Below, piece after piece: positions 1 through 9,404 of a stretch of DNA of 64,000 nucleotides. Source of the stretch: Clostridia bacterium. Lineage in GTDB: Bacteria; Bacillota; Clostridia; Lachnospirales; Anaerotignaceae. The position numbers were made by a program, and so were the translations under genes. The DNA lies in NCBI GenBank assembly GCA_910575055.1, contig CAJTDC010000002.1:124001-188000 (forward strand). Reading direction: 5' to 3'. The notes beneath the pieces were generated by a model. That model worked only from the letters and a program-made list of their open reading frames with translations, was not told where the DNA came from and did not search any database. Position 1 is the first letter of the stretch; each line of letters starts with the position of its first letter.

Positions 1-238
1 ATTGTTGCATCATCTGTACCCTGAACATATTGGTTATGCTGTTATTCAAGTCTTTGTCCCATAAGGGCAGAGATAGGTCAAAAGGGACGTTTATGCATAA
101 TAGAGCCATCTGCATAGAAGTAGTACCATTTGGTCAATCTGTTTCCAGCCATTATTGTCCAGCCAGTATCATTTTTCGCCGTCTTGCAGTCCAGCCGGTA
201 GCAGGTTTGCCGTTTTTTATGTACTGTCGTTCTGTATC
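1..238 (-). pseudogene. Decayed cell-wall-binding repeat tail downstream of the SLH protein
   Basis: Directly after the TAG stop of the large surface protein the minus strand still reads like coding sequence, spread over three frames. In frame with the stop it gives DTERQYIKNGKPATGWT. A shifted frame gives YWLDNNGWKQIDQ, and a third gives KWYYFYADGS. Joined, these resemble choline-binding/CW_binding_1 repeats (GW...WYYF..DGS). The stop itself could be a CAG-to-TAG change (PQTA-stop-DTER). I infer that the ancestral protein ended in cell-wall-binding repeats now lost through a nonsense mutation and at least two frameshifts. The remnant runs off the left edge of the window, so its full extent is unknown. 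Confidence 0.55.
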
Positions 239-3200
239 CTAGGCGGTCTGTGGGTCAATGACGATTTTCACGAACTGCCACAGTACAGTAGCAACCTCGG
301 CACGAGTGGCGGTTCCCTGCGGGTCAAACTTATTCCCACTTTTCCCTGCAAGGATGCCCGCCTGCAGCATGGCTTTGACTTCCTTTACCGCCCAGTCGCT
401 GATTTGTGCGTTGTCCGCAAATGTTACGGCATCTTGGGTGGCAGGCAGGTCATAACTCAGCTTTTTTGCATAATTTGCCAGTATGACCGCCATCTGTTCC
501 CTGGTGATATTGGTGTCTGGGGAAAAGGTGGTAGAGGTAGTGCCATTTACAATACCTTTTTCTGCCACCCAGTTCACATACGGAGCATAATAGGCGTCGG
601 CTTTTACATCAATGAATTTCCCGATTTTGTCATTGTCTGGGTCGATGCCTGCCAGTCGCCCCAGAGCAGTGACAAACATCCCTCGCGTCATGCCTGTGTC
701 AGGACTGAACTGGTTATTGCCTATGCCGGTGAGCAGTCCTCGGTTAGCTGCGAATATAATGTTATCCGCAGCCCAATGGTTCTTAATGTCTGTAAAGGCA
801 GGGGCAGAGTTCTTGTAGCCTATGCCGTAGATGCTGAAACGCCCGGTTTCAAAGACAACCGTACCCAGATCAGGGTCATAGTTGGATTTTGTCAGCCATT
901 CTACCTTGCCATTACTATCCACATAGACCGCATATAGGTTGCCGATTTGTTCCTCCTTTGCCGGAGTGTAAGGCAGGCGGACAGAAATGGTGCATCCGCC
1001 CAAATCAATTATCGGTGTTTCTTTCCCATCGGAGAGATAAACCAGCGACAGGTCATAGGCTGGCCTTGTGCCAATAGCAGCGTTGGCTTCCACAGGTAAG
1101 CTGGACTGATTTACTCGTTTTACTCGAAGTATGATGTCACCATCCGCTGATGTGGCATCCAGCCATTTCAGCAGTCTGGCATCCATTCCTCCAACGATTA
1201 TGCCGTTAATATTGATTTCTAGCCGTTTCACATCCTCACGAACGAGGGTGTTTAGGGTCTGGGCCTTGATTGTCACGTTAAAAGTACTCTGGCCTGCCTT
1301 TGGTATGACAGGAATTACTACTGCCACGCCGCTTGTGGTATTTCCGTTCTTTTTGGCATCGTTCTTTGCCACGTTGATGGCAGACTGGACAGCACCATTA
1401 TCTACCATCACATTCTCATTTTTATCCGACGTTGCTGGTTTGGTCTGGCTGGTGGTAGGGATTTCCGGCTTGGTTTTGTCGGGACGCGCTACAATCGTGG
1501 AGCCACCGCTGGAAGAACCGCCGCCGGACGAAGAACCTCCCCCGCTACCGGAACCGCCAGAGTTTCCGCCACCGTTTCTGTTCCTTTCAAATACTGCTCT
1601 GACGGTCACATTCCCAGCGGGCATGGTAAAGCTGTTGTTATTGATTGTCACACCGCCGGATATTACCTGCCATTCCTTGAAATGATAGCCGCTGTCTGGT
1701 GTGGTGGTCAGGGTGATTTTTGTCCCTTTTTCCGCTGATGTTGGAGAAGCGGAAGCTGTGCCGCCGGTTCCAGCCTGCACGGTTACGCTGTATCGGGTCG
1801 GCTGTGGTGGTGTGCCGCCGTCCTTTTCAAATATTGCTTTAACGGTCACATTTGCGGCTGGCATGGTGAAGCTGTTACTGCTGATTGTCACGCCGCCGGA
1901 TATTACCTGCCATTCCTTGAAATGATAGCCGCTGTCTGGTGTGGTGGTCAGGGTGATTTTTGTCCCTTTCTCCGCTGATGTGGGAGAAGCGGAAGCTGTG
2001 CCGCCAGTTCCAGCCTGCACCATTACGCTGTATCGGGTTGGTTGTGGCAATGTGCCATCGTCCTTTTCAAATACCGCTTTGACAGTCACATTTGTGGCAG
2101 GCATGGTAAAGCTGTTGTTATTGATTGTCACACCGCCGGAAATCACTTGCCATTCCTTGAAATGATAGCCACTGTCCGATGTGGCGGTCAGAATGATTTT
2201 TGTCCCTTTCTCCGCTGATGTGGGAGAAGCGGAAGCTGTGCCGCCGGTTTCGGTTTGCACTGTCACACTATATTTAGTAGGCGGCAAAGGTTTATTGGTA
2301 ATTGTCAGGGTTCCATTCACATAGACGATCTGGTCTTTATAATTGCCGCCGTCCGGAACTTCCGCTCCACTGACGGTGATGGGGTATTGGCCTACGGTGT
2401 CCATATCCGCGTCACAGGTCAGGGTGGGTGCGGTAGCCAACGTATCAGCGCCCGCAAGCCCGGTTACAGTGTAGGTCAGGGCGGGCTTTGTGGCGCCTAC
2501 GTCGACCCGCTTGTCATCCGCTTTGATGGTGATACTGGCCTTGCTGATGGTGAAACTGAGGGTACGGCTGCCGGTGTAGTCGTTGCTTTCAGCCAGGGTG
2601 AAGGTCACGGTATAGTCTCCAGCGTCAGTGGGTGCGCCGCTGAGGACCGTACCGTCTCCTTTGGCATAGGTGACTATGAAATCGCCGCTGTATGGCGAGG
2701 CCGTGGGTGTGCCGGTGTAGCCGTTATGCGTCCCGCCGTTGTAGGTGCCGTCCTGTGCAGTTACGCCTGTGATAGTCACCGGCTGCTTGTTGACACGGTT
2801 GACATTGATAGTCGCATCCACATCGGCAAAGTTTTGGGAGGAGATCGTCACGGTGATGGTTCCGATCTGGCCCTCGGTGCCGGATGTAACTTCCTTGACC
2901 GGCAGCGTCAGCGTTGTGCCGCTGATGGTTGCTGGGTCGCTGCTGTCGTAGTAGCCCGCCTCGGTGATGTTGACCGCTTTCAGCGTGTAGGTCACGTCCC
3001 CACCAAAGCTCTGGCCGCTTGCCAAAATGGGGAGCAGACGGCTGAGGTCATAGGGATAATTCACGGTATAGCCGTTGCAAATATTCAGAGTTCCGGTCTG
3101 AGGGGCCGGGGGCGTGGCCTTGGCGATGTTCAGCGTCACCTGGGCCGTCAAGGGTTTATAGTTCTCCGCGCCGATGACCGGGGTAAAGATGGCGGTATAC

Positions 3201-6200
3201 TCTCCGCTGTCCCCCACGTTAGGGATGACATCTCCGGTGAGCGTCCACTTGCCCGGCACCCCCGAGCCGCTGGGCGAGTTGACGGCCAGGCTGGCGCCAA
3301 CCGTCAGTTCAGACAGCTTCATTCCATAGGTGCCGCTGAAGATACCGTTACCACTTACAATGAGGGTGGCCTTTTCAATGGTAAAAGTCTTTTCCACTGT
3401 TCCGTTAAAAGCTGTGCCTGTGACAGTGACTTTTGCCGTATTCCCAGCGTTGATGTTGTTGTCGTAGGCTACCGAATAATCGGTATTTACTGCGAGTGTG
3501 GTTGTTCCGTCCACCATAACAGTAACTTCGGGTGTCTGCGCTGTGCCGGTGTAGGTCAAATCCAGATTATCAGGCAGTGTGACCGCCAGCGTGGAGCCAC
3601 AGGCACACTCGCCGTTAGTGTAGCTGCAATTTTCTTCGTCCCATTTCTTGCCGCAGGCAAGGCAGGTCTGCTGGTGGGTGGTGGTGCCTTCGGTATGGGT
3701 GTATGTGCAAACATCCTCGCCGTTATGCTGGCACTCCTTCACCGTCACTGTGCCGGTCAGCCATGCGGGCCTTGCGTCAAGCGGTACTTCGCCTGCCTCG
3801 AAGTCGCCCACAAGTCCCTCTGCTTTTGCAACGGGTATATCATTTTGGTGATAGGCATACCCTGTTGCAAGCATATCTTTCAGTGTGACAGACGCATCAT
3901 TGATTACCTCTACCGCTGCTCTTCCACTGAATATTCCGCCGGAGAGGGTTATGTTTTTACCCCATGACACCCTCAATCCTGTATCACTCCCTGAGATAGT
4001 TCCACCGGAAATGTTGACCGTTCCACGGTGAATTTGCACACCGTAATGTCCCGAAACAGTCCCGCTTTCGATGGATAGAGTCCCGCCATATACTTCGATG
4101 GTATTATTTGAACTCTCAATCTTTCCGCCGGTCCCGCTGTCCTTGATCGTAATCGTACTACCGCTCCCGATGGAAAATGTAGTGGGGGTGACGGCAGATT
4201 GACGGATCGTATGACCGTTCAAATCCAAAGTACAGCTGCAACTTGAACTGATACTCTCATTCTCCGCCAGTTCCACATCGTTCAGCATCGTGATCGTCAC
4301 ACCGTTATTTGTGCTATCCTTGAACGCGTTTAGAAATGCCGTCTTATCCACAAGGGTGGCCGTACCGTCCTTTTCGATCTTCGCTACGGCGGAGATGCTG
4401 ACATCCACCGTCCCTGCCGCGTCCGCCATATTGTTATTCCCTACGAATTTCGCGGTGAGGGTGATTCCCGTACCTGGGCCTCCTGCCGCAGCCAGCACAT
4501 CGGCGGCGCTGACGGTCATGGTGTAGGTGCCGTCCGCACCTTTGTCTGCGGGAGCGGACACCTGCGTATCACCCACAAACACCGCCATCTGGCCCGCGCC
4601 CGGCCCGGTGAAGCTGGCCGCAAACATAGCGGAGTTGGCCGGAGCCGCCCCGGTAGGCGTGGGCGTGGCCTTGACGGTGATGGTGTCGCTGGCGGTGAAG
4701 TCGCTGCACGCTACGCCGTCTTTGTAGGTTTTCACAGCGCCGTCCTCGACAAACTGTGTGCCGGACTGCGCTACGGTAAATTTCTTGCTGATTTCCTTAT
4801 CGCCTTTTTTGAAAACAGCGGTATATTCTTTGGCTTCTCTTACTTCGCCTAAGTCTTGCAATACCCATCCGTCCGCGCTGGCTTTCACCTGGAAAGTTTG
4901 CCCGAAATAGGTTGCTGTCCCGGTCTTGCTGTCATCAATCCTAATTTCAGAAGTATCCAGTATCTCGCCGGTATACACCAATTCTGACACCACGATCATG
5001 TCCTCGGTGGGGTCGCCGTTGATGGTATAAGTCCCTTTAGAGCCAAGGGTGGTACTGCTGTCCAGCACATCGGCGGAGCTGAGCGTCAGGGAGCCGTCAC
5101 TGCCTGCTTTATAACCACCGCCAATACTTGGAGCCCTATCGTTGCCTTTGGCTGTAACATGACCGCCAGTGATGGAGATATTGCCACCGTTTCCAAAATC
5201 CGGATCATAAGATGTGCCACCGATGCCTGCACTGTAACCATCGCCAGCGGCTGTTACCGTACCACCGTTAATTATCACCGTTCCGCAGTTAAAATCGCCA
5301 ACATTTCCATTTGGATCATAATATGCTCCGCCAATACCGGCAGCAGTCATAGAGTTAGTAAGGGAAATATCCAGTGAACCTGTGCTCTGTTCTGTAATCA
5401 CCAAAGTTGCACCTACCGGCACATAAAATCCACAGTCAGAACCTACTATTTTATTAGTACCCACTAAAGTCAGGTTCATTGTCCCGCCAGGCATGATGCC
5501 AACGGCGGCAGAAGTTAGATTTAATCCTGAAAAAGTTATGTTGTGGGTACCGCTTTCTACAAGGATTTTCGCACCCATTATTTGCGTATTTGACTGTGTA
5601 ATTTTATGCCCCTGGCATCCGCCGCTGCACTCTGCTTCGGTGAGCGTTACAGTATTAGTGCTATATAAATCAACATCGCCCGTTGAAAGCGGTGTAGGGT
5701 CGTTGGCTACATCCAGCGCCCCTTGCAGCTCATAACAGCGGGAAAGGTCGATCTGCTCCTGTTCGTCCCCGGTCAGCACTGAAAACAGAGCGAGGATTTC
5801 TTCAAGCTGCGCTCGCACATCCTCTGCATTATCCTCCGTTACCTTATCCGGCAGGGCAGCAATCAGGTCCTCGATGGGACAGATACGGCACTTATAAGTA
5901 CACGGACTTCCTTCAATGTCCTCCGATTCCGGCTGATAGCCGCAGGCATTGTCATGTTCCTGATGATGCTTGCAGATGCCGGTATCTTTCGGCTGTTTTG
6001 TATCTTCTTTTGCAGCTTTCTCTTTGCAGTCCGACAGATCAGCATCCTCTGCACCGCAGACCAAGCAGTCAGGATTGATTTGACCCTCTGTACAAAGGGT
6101 CAAACAAGAGCATTGCTCTTGTTTGATGATTTCTGTTTCCGGTTCCTTACCGGCTTCGCCGCTGTGCTGCGGATTACAGATTTCACACACATAGGTGCAT

Positions 6201-6637
6201 GGTGTTCCCGGCGTACTTTCAGTGTAGCCGCACTCGCTGTCATGCTCATGCTGACAGTCTAATTTTTCTGTGATACAGCCGCTTTCCTTATCACAGATGT
6301 GGGGGCAGTTTTCCGGCTCCCATTTCTCTGCATTTTCCGGGGTAGCCTCGCTGCCCGATACGCTGTCCTTTGTTTCCTCCAGATAACATTCCGGCGTATG
6401 CTCGTGCACACACTCAGTCACTTCGATATAGCAGTTTTCTGTGTGTTCGTGACCGCATGGTGTTCCTGGCATTTCTTCCTTGTAGCCGCAATCGTCTGTG
6501 TGAGCAGTGTGGTGTTCGCACAGTTCGGTTTCCGGCTGTCCTCTGTCTGCCATCGCATGAACCGGAGTTCCTGACATGGTGACGATCATCACCACGGATA
6601 GCAGGAACGCCAGTGGCCTCCTTAACTTGTTTTTCAT
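239..6637 (-). CDS. Giant modular surface protein with C-terminal SLH domains
   Basis: A 2,132-residue secreted protein. Residues 1-29 are a signal peptide (basic start, hydrophobic core, cleavage likely after VHA). Residues ~38-260 hold repeated Cys/His motifs of the HEH..CGY/CYxE type with PGTPC spacers. Residues ~330-530 and ~780-940 are Gly/Thr-rich beta-helix-like segments. Residues ~1030-1450 carry MBG/YDG-like beta domains (TYTGTAQTPEV, GTYNGG). Residues ~1455-1690 are three 80-residue InlB-B-type repeats with the motif YHFKEWQVISGGVTI. A Ser/Gly linker follows, and three SLH domains (FTDIKNHWA, FIDVKADAYYAPYV, FADNAQISDWAVKEV) occupy ~1945-2125. SLH domains anchor proteins to secondary wall polymers, so it should sit outside the cell. 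Its role is unknown; adhesion is a guess. A GGAGGG ribosome site precedes the ATG. GC content is far above the rest of the window, consistent with transfer. Confidence 0.9.
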   Translation of the reverse strand: MKNKLRRPLAFLLSVVMIVTMSGTPVHAMADRGQPETELCEHHTAHTDDCGYKEEMPGTPCGHEHTENCYIEVTECVHEHTPECYLEETKDSVSGSEATPENAEKWEPENCPHICDKESGCITEKLDCQHEHDSECGYTESTPGTPCTYVCEICNPQHSGEAGKEPETEIIKQEQCSCLTLCTEGQINPDCLVCGAEDADLSDCKEKAAKEDTKQPKDTGICKHHQEHDNACGYQPESEDIEGSPCTYKCRICPIEDLIAALPDKVTEDNAEDVRAQLEEILALFSVLTGDEQEQIDLSRCYELQGALDVANDPTPLSTGDVDLYSTNTVTLTEAECSGGCQGHKITQSNTQIMGAKILVESGTHNITFSGLNLTSAAVGIMPGGTMNLTLVGTNKIVGSDCGFYVPVGATLVITEQSTGSLDISLTNSMTAAGIGGAYYDPNGNVGDFNCGTVIINGGTVTAAGDGYSAGIGGTSYDPDFGNGGNISITGGHVTAKGNDRAPSIGGGYKAGSDGSLTLSSADVLDSSTTLGSKGTYTINGDPTEDMIVVSELVYTGEILDTSEIRIDDSKTGTATYFGQTFQVKASADGWVLQDLGEVREAKEYTAVFKKGDKEISKKFTVAQSGTQFVEDGAVKTYKDGVACSDFTASDTITVKATPTPTGAAPANSAMFAASFTGPGAGQMAVFVGDTQVSAPADKGADGTYTMTVSAADVLAAAGGPGTGITLTAKFVGNNNMADAAGTVDVSISAVAKIEKDGTATLVDKTAFLNAFKDSTNNGVTITMLNDVELAENESISSSCSCTLDLNGHTIRQSAVTPTTFSIGSGSTITIKDSGTGGKIESSNNTIEVYGGTLSIESGTVSGHYGVQIHRGTVNISGGTISGSDTGLRVSWGKNITLSGGIFSGRAAVEVINDASVTLKDMLATGYAYHQNDIPVAKAEGLVGDFEAGEVPLDARPAWLTGTVTVKECQHNGEDVCTYTHTEGTTTHQQTCLACGKKWDEENCSYTNGECACGSTLAVTLPDNLDLTYTGTAQTPEVTVMVDGTTTLAVNTDYSVAYDNNINAGNTAKVTVTGTAFNGTVEKTFTIEKATLIVSGNGIFSGTYGMKLSELTVGASLAVNSPSGSGVPGKWTLTGDVIPNVGDSGEYTAIFTPVIGAENYKPLTAQVTLNIAKATPPAPQTGTLNICNGYTVNYPYDLSRLLPILASGQSFGGDVTYTLKAVNITEAGYYDSSDPATISGTTLTLPVKEVTSGTEGQIGTITVTISSQNFADVDATINVNRVNKQPVTITGVTAQDGTYNGGTHNGYTGTPTASPYSGDFIVTYAKGDGTVLSGAPTDAGDYTVTFTLAESNDYTGSRTLSFTISKASITIKADDKRVDVGATKPALTYTVTGLAGADTLATAPTLTCDADMDTVGQYPITVSGAEVPDGGNYKDQIVYVNGTLTITNKPLPPTKYSVTVQTETGGTASASPTSAEKGTKIILTATSDSGYHFKEWQVISGGVTINNNSFTMPATNVTVKAVFEKDDGTLPQPTRYSVMVQAGTGGTASASPTSAEKGTKITLTTTPDSGYHFKEWQVISGGVTISSNSFTMPAANVTVKAIFEKDGGTPPQPTRYSVTVQAGTGGTASASPTSAEKGTKITLTTTPDSGYHFKEWQVISGGVTINNNSFTMPAGNVTVRAVFERNRNGGGNSGGSGSGGGSSSGGGSSSGGSTIVARPDKTKPEIPTTSQTKPATSDKNENVMVDNGAVQSAINVAKNDAKKNGNTTSGVAVVIPVIPKAGQSTFNVTIKAQTLNTLVREDVKRLEININGIIVGGMDARLLKWLDATSADGDIILRVKRVNQSSLPVEANAAIGTRPAYDLSLVYLSDGKETPIIDLGGCTISVRLPYTPAKEEQIGNLYAVYVDSNGKVEWLTKSNYDPDLGTVVFETGRFSIYGIGYKNSAPAFTDIKNHWAADNIIFAANRGLLTGIGNNQFSPDTGMTRGMFVTALGRLAGIDPDNDKIGKFIDVKADAYYAPYVNWVAEKGIVNGTTSTTFSPDTNITREQMAVILANYAKKLSYDLPATQDAVTFADNAQISDWAVKEVKAMLQAGILAGKSGNKFDPQGTATRAEVATVLWQFVKIVIDPQTA
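1585..2285 (-). repeat. Three tandem 240-bp repeats encoding InlB-type B-repeats
   Basis: Near-identical blocks begin at about 1585, 1825 and 2065 with an exact 240-bp period. Each encodes 80 residues containing GTGGTASASPTSAEKGTKI and the KEWQVISGG motif. The middle and first copies are the most alike. Such in-frame tandem copies can expand or contract by recombination. Confidence 0.85.
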
Positions 6638-6682
6638 AAATATGCCCTCCTGATATTTTGGAAAAATGTATACTTTCCAATT

Positions 6683-7165
6683 TCATTTGCTTTGATGAAT
6701 TCTGCACCTTGGGTAGATGCTTTTTTGTTTTGGAACGGACTGCTCACAAAGCGTTTGCGTTTTTCGCCACAAGCCGCCCAAAGGCTTTCTACATGGCGGG
6801 CAGAGCAACAGGCTTTCGCCCGAACCAGTCCGCGTTGTAGCGGTAGGCGCGCAGGGCGAAATCCAGGTCAGAAAACCAGAAAATCCGCGCCTTTGGCCGT
6901 TCCTCCCGCAGCAGTTCCACCATCTCCAGACTGAAGTGCCGTCCTGCACCACCACAAACAAGTCAAAATCCGGCCCGTCCCTCACCATACTGCAAAAATT
7001 TTCCTGTCTGGCATAGGGGACGATTTCCGCAAAACACAAATATTCCCTGGCGCACTGGTCAAGCTGCCCTGCCAGTGCTTTTAGTTCTCCGAGATTTTCG
7101 TTATAAAGTGCAATCCTCAATCCACCTCCTCCTTTCCGTAGCAGATAAAAATGAAAAAATAGCAT
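6683..7165 (-). pseudogene. Broken receiver-like regulator gene
   Basis: The start of this gene encodes RIALYNENLGELKALAGQ and DFDLFVVVQDGT, which resembles the first half of a response-regulator receiver domain. Near 6935 the reading frame is lost. The next frame continues with SLEMVELLREERPKARIFWF, then FALRAYRYNADWFG and KPVALPAM, followed by a stop and KAFGRLVAKNANAL. The two frames join into one plausible receiver domain, so at least one frameshift and one nonsense change have occurred. No output domain remains. It lies just upstream of, and in the same direction as, the large surface protein gene. Whether the ancestral protein regulated that gene is inference. Confidence 0.6.
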
Positions 7166-7234
7166 GAAAAAAACCGACTATTTTAAGAAATTGGTTATAT
7201 ATTTAACATAAGTGTTTTAACTGCCTTTGTCAAT

Positions 7235-7301
7235 AAACTCTGCATGAGATGTCAAAACTCTGCATAAGATGTAGGTCAGGGCACTGAAAATATGGTATAA
7301 T
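7235..7301 (+). promoter_or_regulatory. Direct repeats and -10 box upstream of the LytTR two-component operon
   Basis: Two copies of AAACTCTGCATRAGATGT occur at 7235-7252 and 7255-7272, 20 bp apart in direct orientation. A TATAAT box follows at 7296-7301, about 44 bp before the response-regulator start. LytTR regulators typically bind direct repeats about two helical turns apart, so this is a good candidate for an autoregulatory operator. Binding by the adjacent regulator is inferred. Confidence 0.6.
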
Positions 7302-7344
7302 AGGTCTTGACAAAGGAAGTCTTTTGTGTTAGGAGGCGAAAATT

Positions 7345-8076
7345 ATGCGGATTGCTATTGTAGACGACCTTTCCGCAGACGCTGAAAAACTGCGGGAATT
7401 TATCTGCCGCTGGGCACAGGAACAAGGGATTTTTCTAGTTCCGGCCCCGGTGGTTTTTGAAAGCGGCGAAGCCCTGCTTGCAGGCTTTGCCCTGGATAGC
7501 TTTGATGTGATTTTTTTGGATATTTATATGTCTGGCATGACTGGTATGGAAGCGGCGAAAAAAATCCGGGAGCAGGATTATGCCTGCCAGCTCATCTTTA
7601 CGACAGCCACCAGAGAATTTGCTGTGGATAGCTATGATGTGGCGGCAGCATTTTACCTGGTTAAGCCCTATTCTTATGAAAAGCTGGCACAGGCCCTGAC
7701 CCGGTGCGATGCGGAGCTTTTGGAACAAAAGCAGTGTGTGATGGTTCCGGGCACAGCAGGACAGCAGCCGCTCCTGCTTCACCAGATCACCCATACAGAA
7801 TACTACGGACGCTGTGTGGAAGTCCATCTAACCAGCGGAGAAAAGCTGACTGTCCCCATGCGGCAGGCAGACTTTACAGCTTTGCTGTTAGCCTATCCCT
7901 ATTTCTGCGACTGCACACGGGGTGTCTTGGTCAATCTGGAGCAGGCAGAAAATCTGCTGGCCGACAGGTTTCTCTTAAAAAACGGGACATCAGTTCCGGT
8001 CAGTCGGTTAAAATACCAGAAGGTGCGGGAACAATTTCTCACTTTTACTTATGCGCAGATGAGAGGAGGGCATTAG
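7345..8076 (+). CDS. LytTR-family response regulator
   Basis: A 243-residue two-component regulator. The N-terminal receiver (about 1-120) shows the acidic pair D7/D8, the phospho-acceptor D59 in FLDIYMSGMTG, and the switch lysine in LVKPYS. The C-terminal LytTR DNA-binding domain (about 135-240) shows YYGRCVEVHLTSGE and FCDCTRGVLVNLEQ, as in AgrA/VirR/LytR-type proteins. The start is supported by TTAGGAGGCG upstream of ATG. The sensor kinase gene starts 3 bp after its stop, so the two form an operon. Direct repeats lie upstream. It may control the divergent surface-protein gene, but that is inference. GC content matches the acquired block. Confidence 0.9.
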   Translation: MRIAIVDDLSADAEKLREFICRWAQEQGIFLVPAPVVFESGEALLAGFALDSFDVIFLDIYMSGMTGMEAAKKIREQDYACQLIFTTATREFAVDSYDVAAAFYLVKPYSYEKLAQALTRCDAELLEQKQCVMVPGTAGQQPLLLHQITHTEYYGRCVEVHLTSGEKLTVPMRQADFTALLLAYPYFCDCTRGVLVNLEQAENLLADRFLLKNGTSVPVSRLKYQKVREQFLTFTYAQMRGGH

Positions 8077-8078
8077 AG

Positions 8079-9404
8079 ATGGGAAACGATATGATTTTTT
8101 GCCCTATGCTAGAGCTTTCGGCTGTCATCCCCGCCGCTATACTGTGTTATCTGCCCATGAAAGGACACCTGAATGGAAAGGGTAGACGGATCGTTTTGTG
8201 GGGAATCCCCGCTCTGTTGCTGTGGGCTGTTGTGGGCGGCACTGCCTGTTACAGATTCCAGTGGGATACGAACCTCTGGCTGGTTCCCTCGCTGGTGCTG
8301 TTTGCCCTGTTTTACTGTCGAACCGTCACGCTGTCTTACTGGAAAACCGCCAGCGTATTTCTGGCGGTCTGCGGGACGTTTTCCACTTTGAGAAATCTGG
8401 CAGTCCTGGCGGACGCCCTGCTTTCGCCAAAAAGCGGCCCTGTGGTTTTTTACCTGGGAGGGGCGGCGGCCTATGCCTTGTTTTGCTGGATGCTGTTGGG
8501 GCTTATGTGGTATCCGGCCACCCATGCCGCAAGATGGCTTCTGGATGAAATTGAAATGCCGGGGACATGGTATGTATTCTGGATTCTTCCAGTGGTGTTC
8601 CTGAGCCTGAACTTTGCCATGCGGCCCCAGGAATATTCCACTCTTTACACAAACAAGGTTATGATGTTTTATCCGGTTCTGATGCTGGCGCTTCTGGCGC
8701 TGCTGCTGTTTTGTTACGCGATGTTTTACTGGATGGCAAGGGGGCTGACAAAGAATATGCGTCTGATGCAGGAGAACCGTCTTTTGCAGATGCAGGCCGC
8801 CCAGTATCGTATACTGCAAAAGAGCATTGAGGACACCCGGCGCGCCCGCCATGATCTGCGCCAGCATTTCAAGGCATTGCAGGGCTGTGTGGAGAGCGGT
8901 AATATAGACAGGGTTACGGAGTATGTGAAAGCCTATGGGGAAAGCCTGCCGCCGGATACAGTCCGCCGGTTCTGCAAAAATTATGCGGTGGATGCCGTAC
9001 TACATTACTACGGGGAGCAGGCGGTGAGACAGCAGACTGATATGGAGTTTTCTGTCCAGATGGAGGAAGAAACCATCATCCCGCAGCCGGAGTTCTGCGC
9101 CCTTTTAGGAAACCTACTGGAAAACGCCATCGACGCCTGCGCCGGTTCCAAAGCGCCCCGTATCATCCGCCTGCATATCCGCCAGCAGGGAAAGCAGGCC
9201 CTTTATCTGACGCTGGACAATACCAGCGACCAGCCGCCAAAGTCCGATGATGGGCGTTTCCTTTCCTCCAGTCACGATGGTTTTGGCATTGGGACGGAAT
9301 CGGTACGAGTGATTGCAAAGCGTTACAACGGCGATACCCGCTTTGAATGGAAAGATGGGATGTTTTATGTTTCGGTCATGCTGTCTGCTCAGAAAAAGTC
9401 TTGA
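8079..9404 (+). CDS. GHKL-type sensor histidine kinase
   Basis: A 441-residue membrane kinase, partner of the LytTR regulator just upstream. The start at 8079 is chosen because GAGAGGAGGG lies 9 bp upstream and the preceding gene stops 3 bp before it; a longer open frame runs back into that gene but has no ribosome site. Residues 1-~225 form six or so membrane segments. A coiled-coil linker (QENRLLQMQAAQYRILQ) leads to the H-box ARHDLRQHF, with the probable phospho-acceptor H258. A GHKL ATPase follows, with N-box LLGNLLENAIDAC and G-box HDGFGIGTESV. The architecture is that of AgrC/VirS-type quorum or peptide sensors. No peptide-precursor gene was recognised nearby. Confidence 0.88.
   Translation: MGNDMIFCPMLELSAVIPAAILCYLPMKGHLNGKGRRIVLWGIPALLLWAVVGGTACYRFQWDTNLWLVPSLVLFALFYCRTVTLSYWKTASVFLAVCGTFSTLRNLAVLADALLSPKSGPVVFYLGGAAAYALFCWMLLGLMWYPATHAARWLLDEIEMPGTWYVFWILPVVFLSLNFAMRPQEYSTLYTNKVMMFYPVLMLALLALLLFCYAMFYWMARGLTKNMRLMQENRLLQMQAAQYRILQKSIEDTRRARHDLRQHFKALQGCVESGNIDRVTEYVKAYGESLPPDTVRRFCKNYAVDAVLHYYGEQAVRQQTDMEFSVQMEEETIIPQPEFCALLGNLLENAIDACAGSKAPRIIRLHIRQQGKQALYLTLDNTSDQPPKSDDGRFLSSSHDGFGIGTESVRVIAKRYNGDTRFEWKDGMFYVSVMLSAQKKS

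Noticed and set aside
155-937. 260-codon plus-strand open frame opposite the surface-protein gene
   Set aside because: It is antisense to the SLH-coding region, has no family motifs and no ribosome site. Other long plus-strand frames across 239-6637 are likewise shadows of the GC-rich, repetitive gene.
2255-3967. 570-codon plus-strand open frame
   Set aside because: It is antisense to the MBG-domain region. The translation is rich in Gly, Val and Arg without any recognisable domain, which is expected for the complement of a GC-rich beta-protein gene.
7704-8078. Upstream extension of the GHKL kinase frame
   Set aside because: It overlaps the response-regulator gene in another frame and lacks membrane-domain similarity. 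The ATG at 8079 has an ideal ribosome site.
8109-8867. 252-codon minus-strand frame opposite the kinase gene
   Set aside because: Its Gln/His/Pro-rich translation is typical of an antisense shadow, and the plus-strand kinase has clear motifs.
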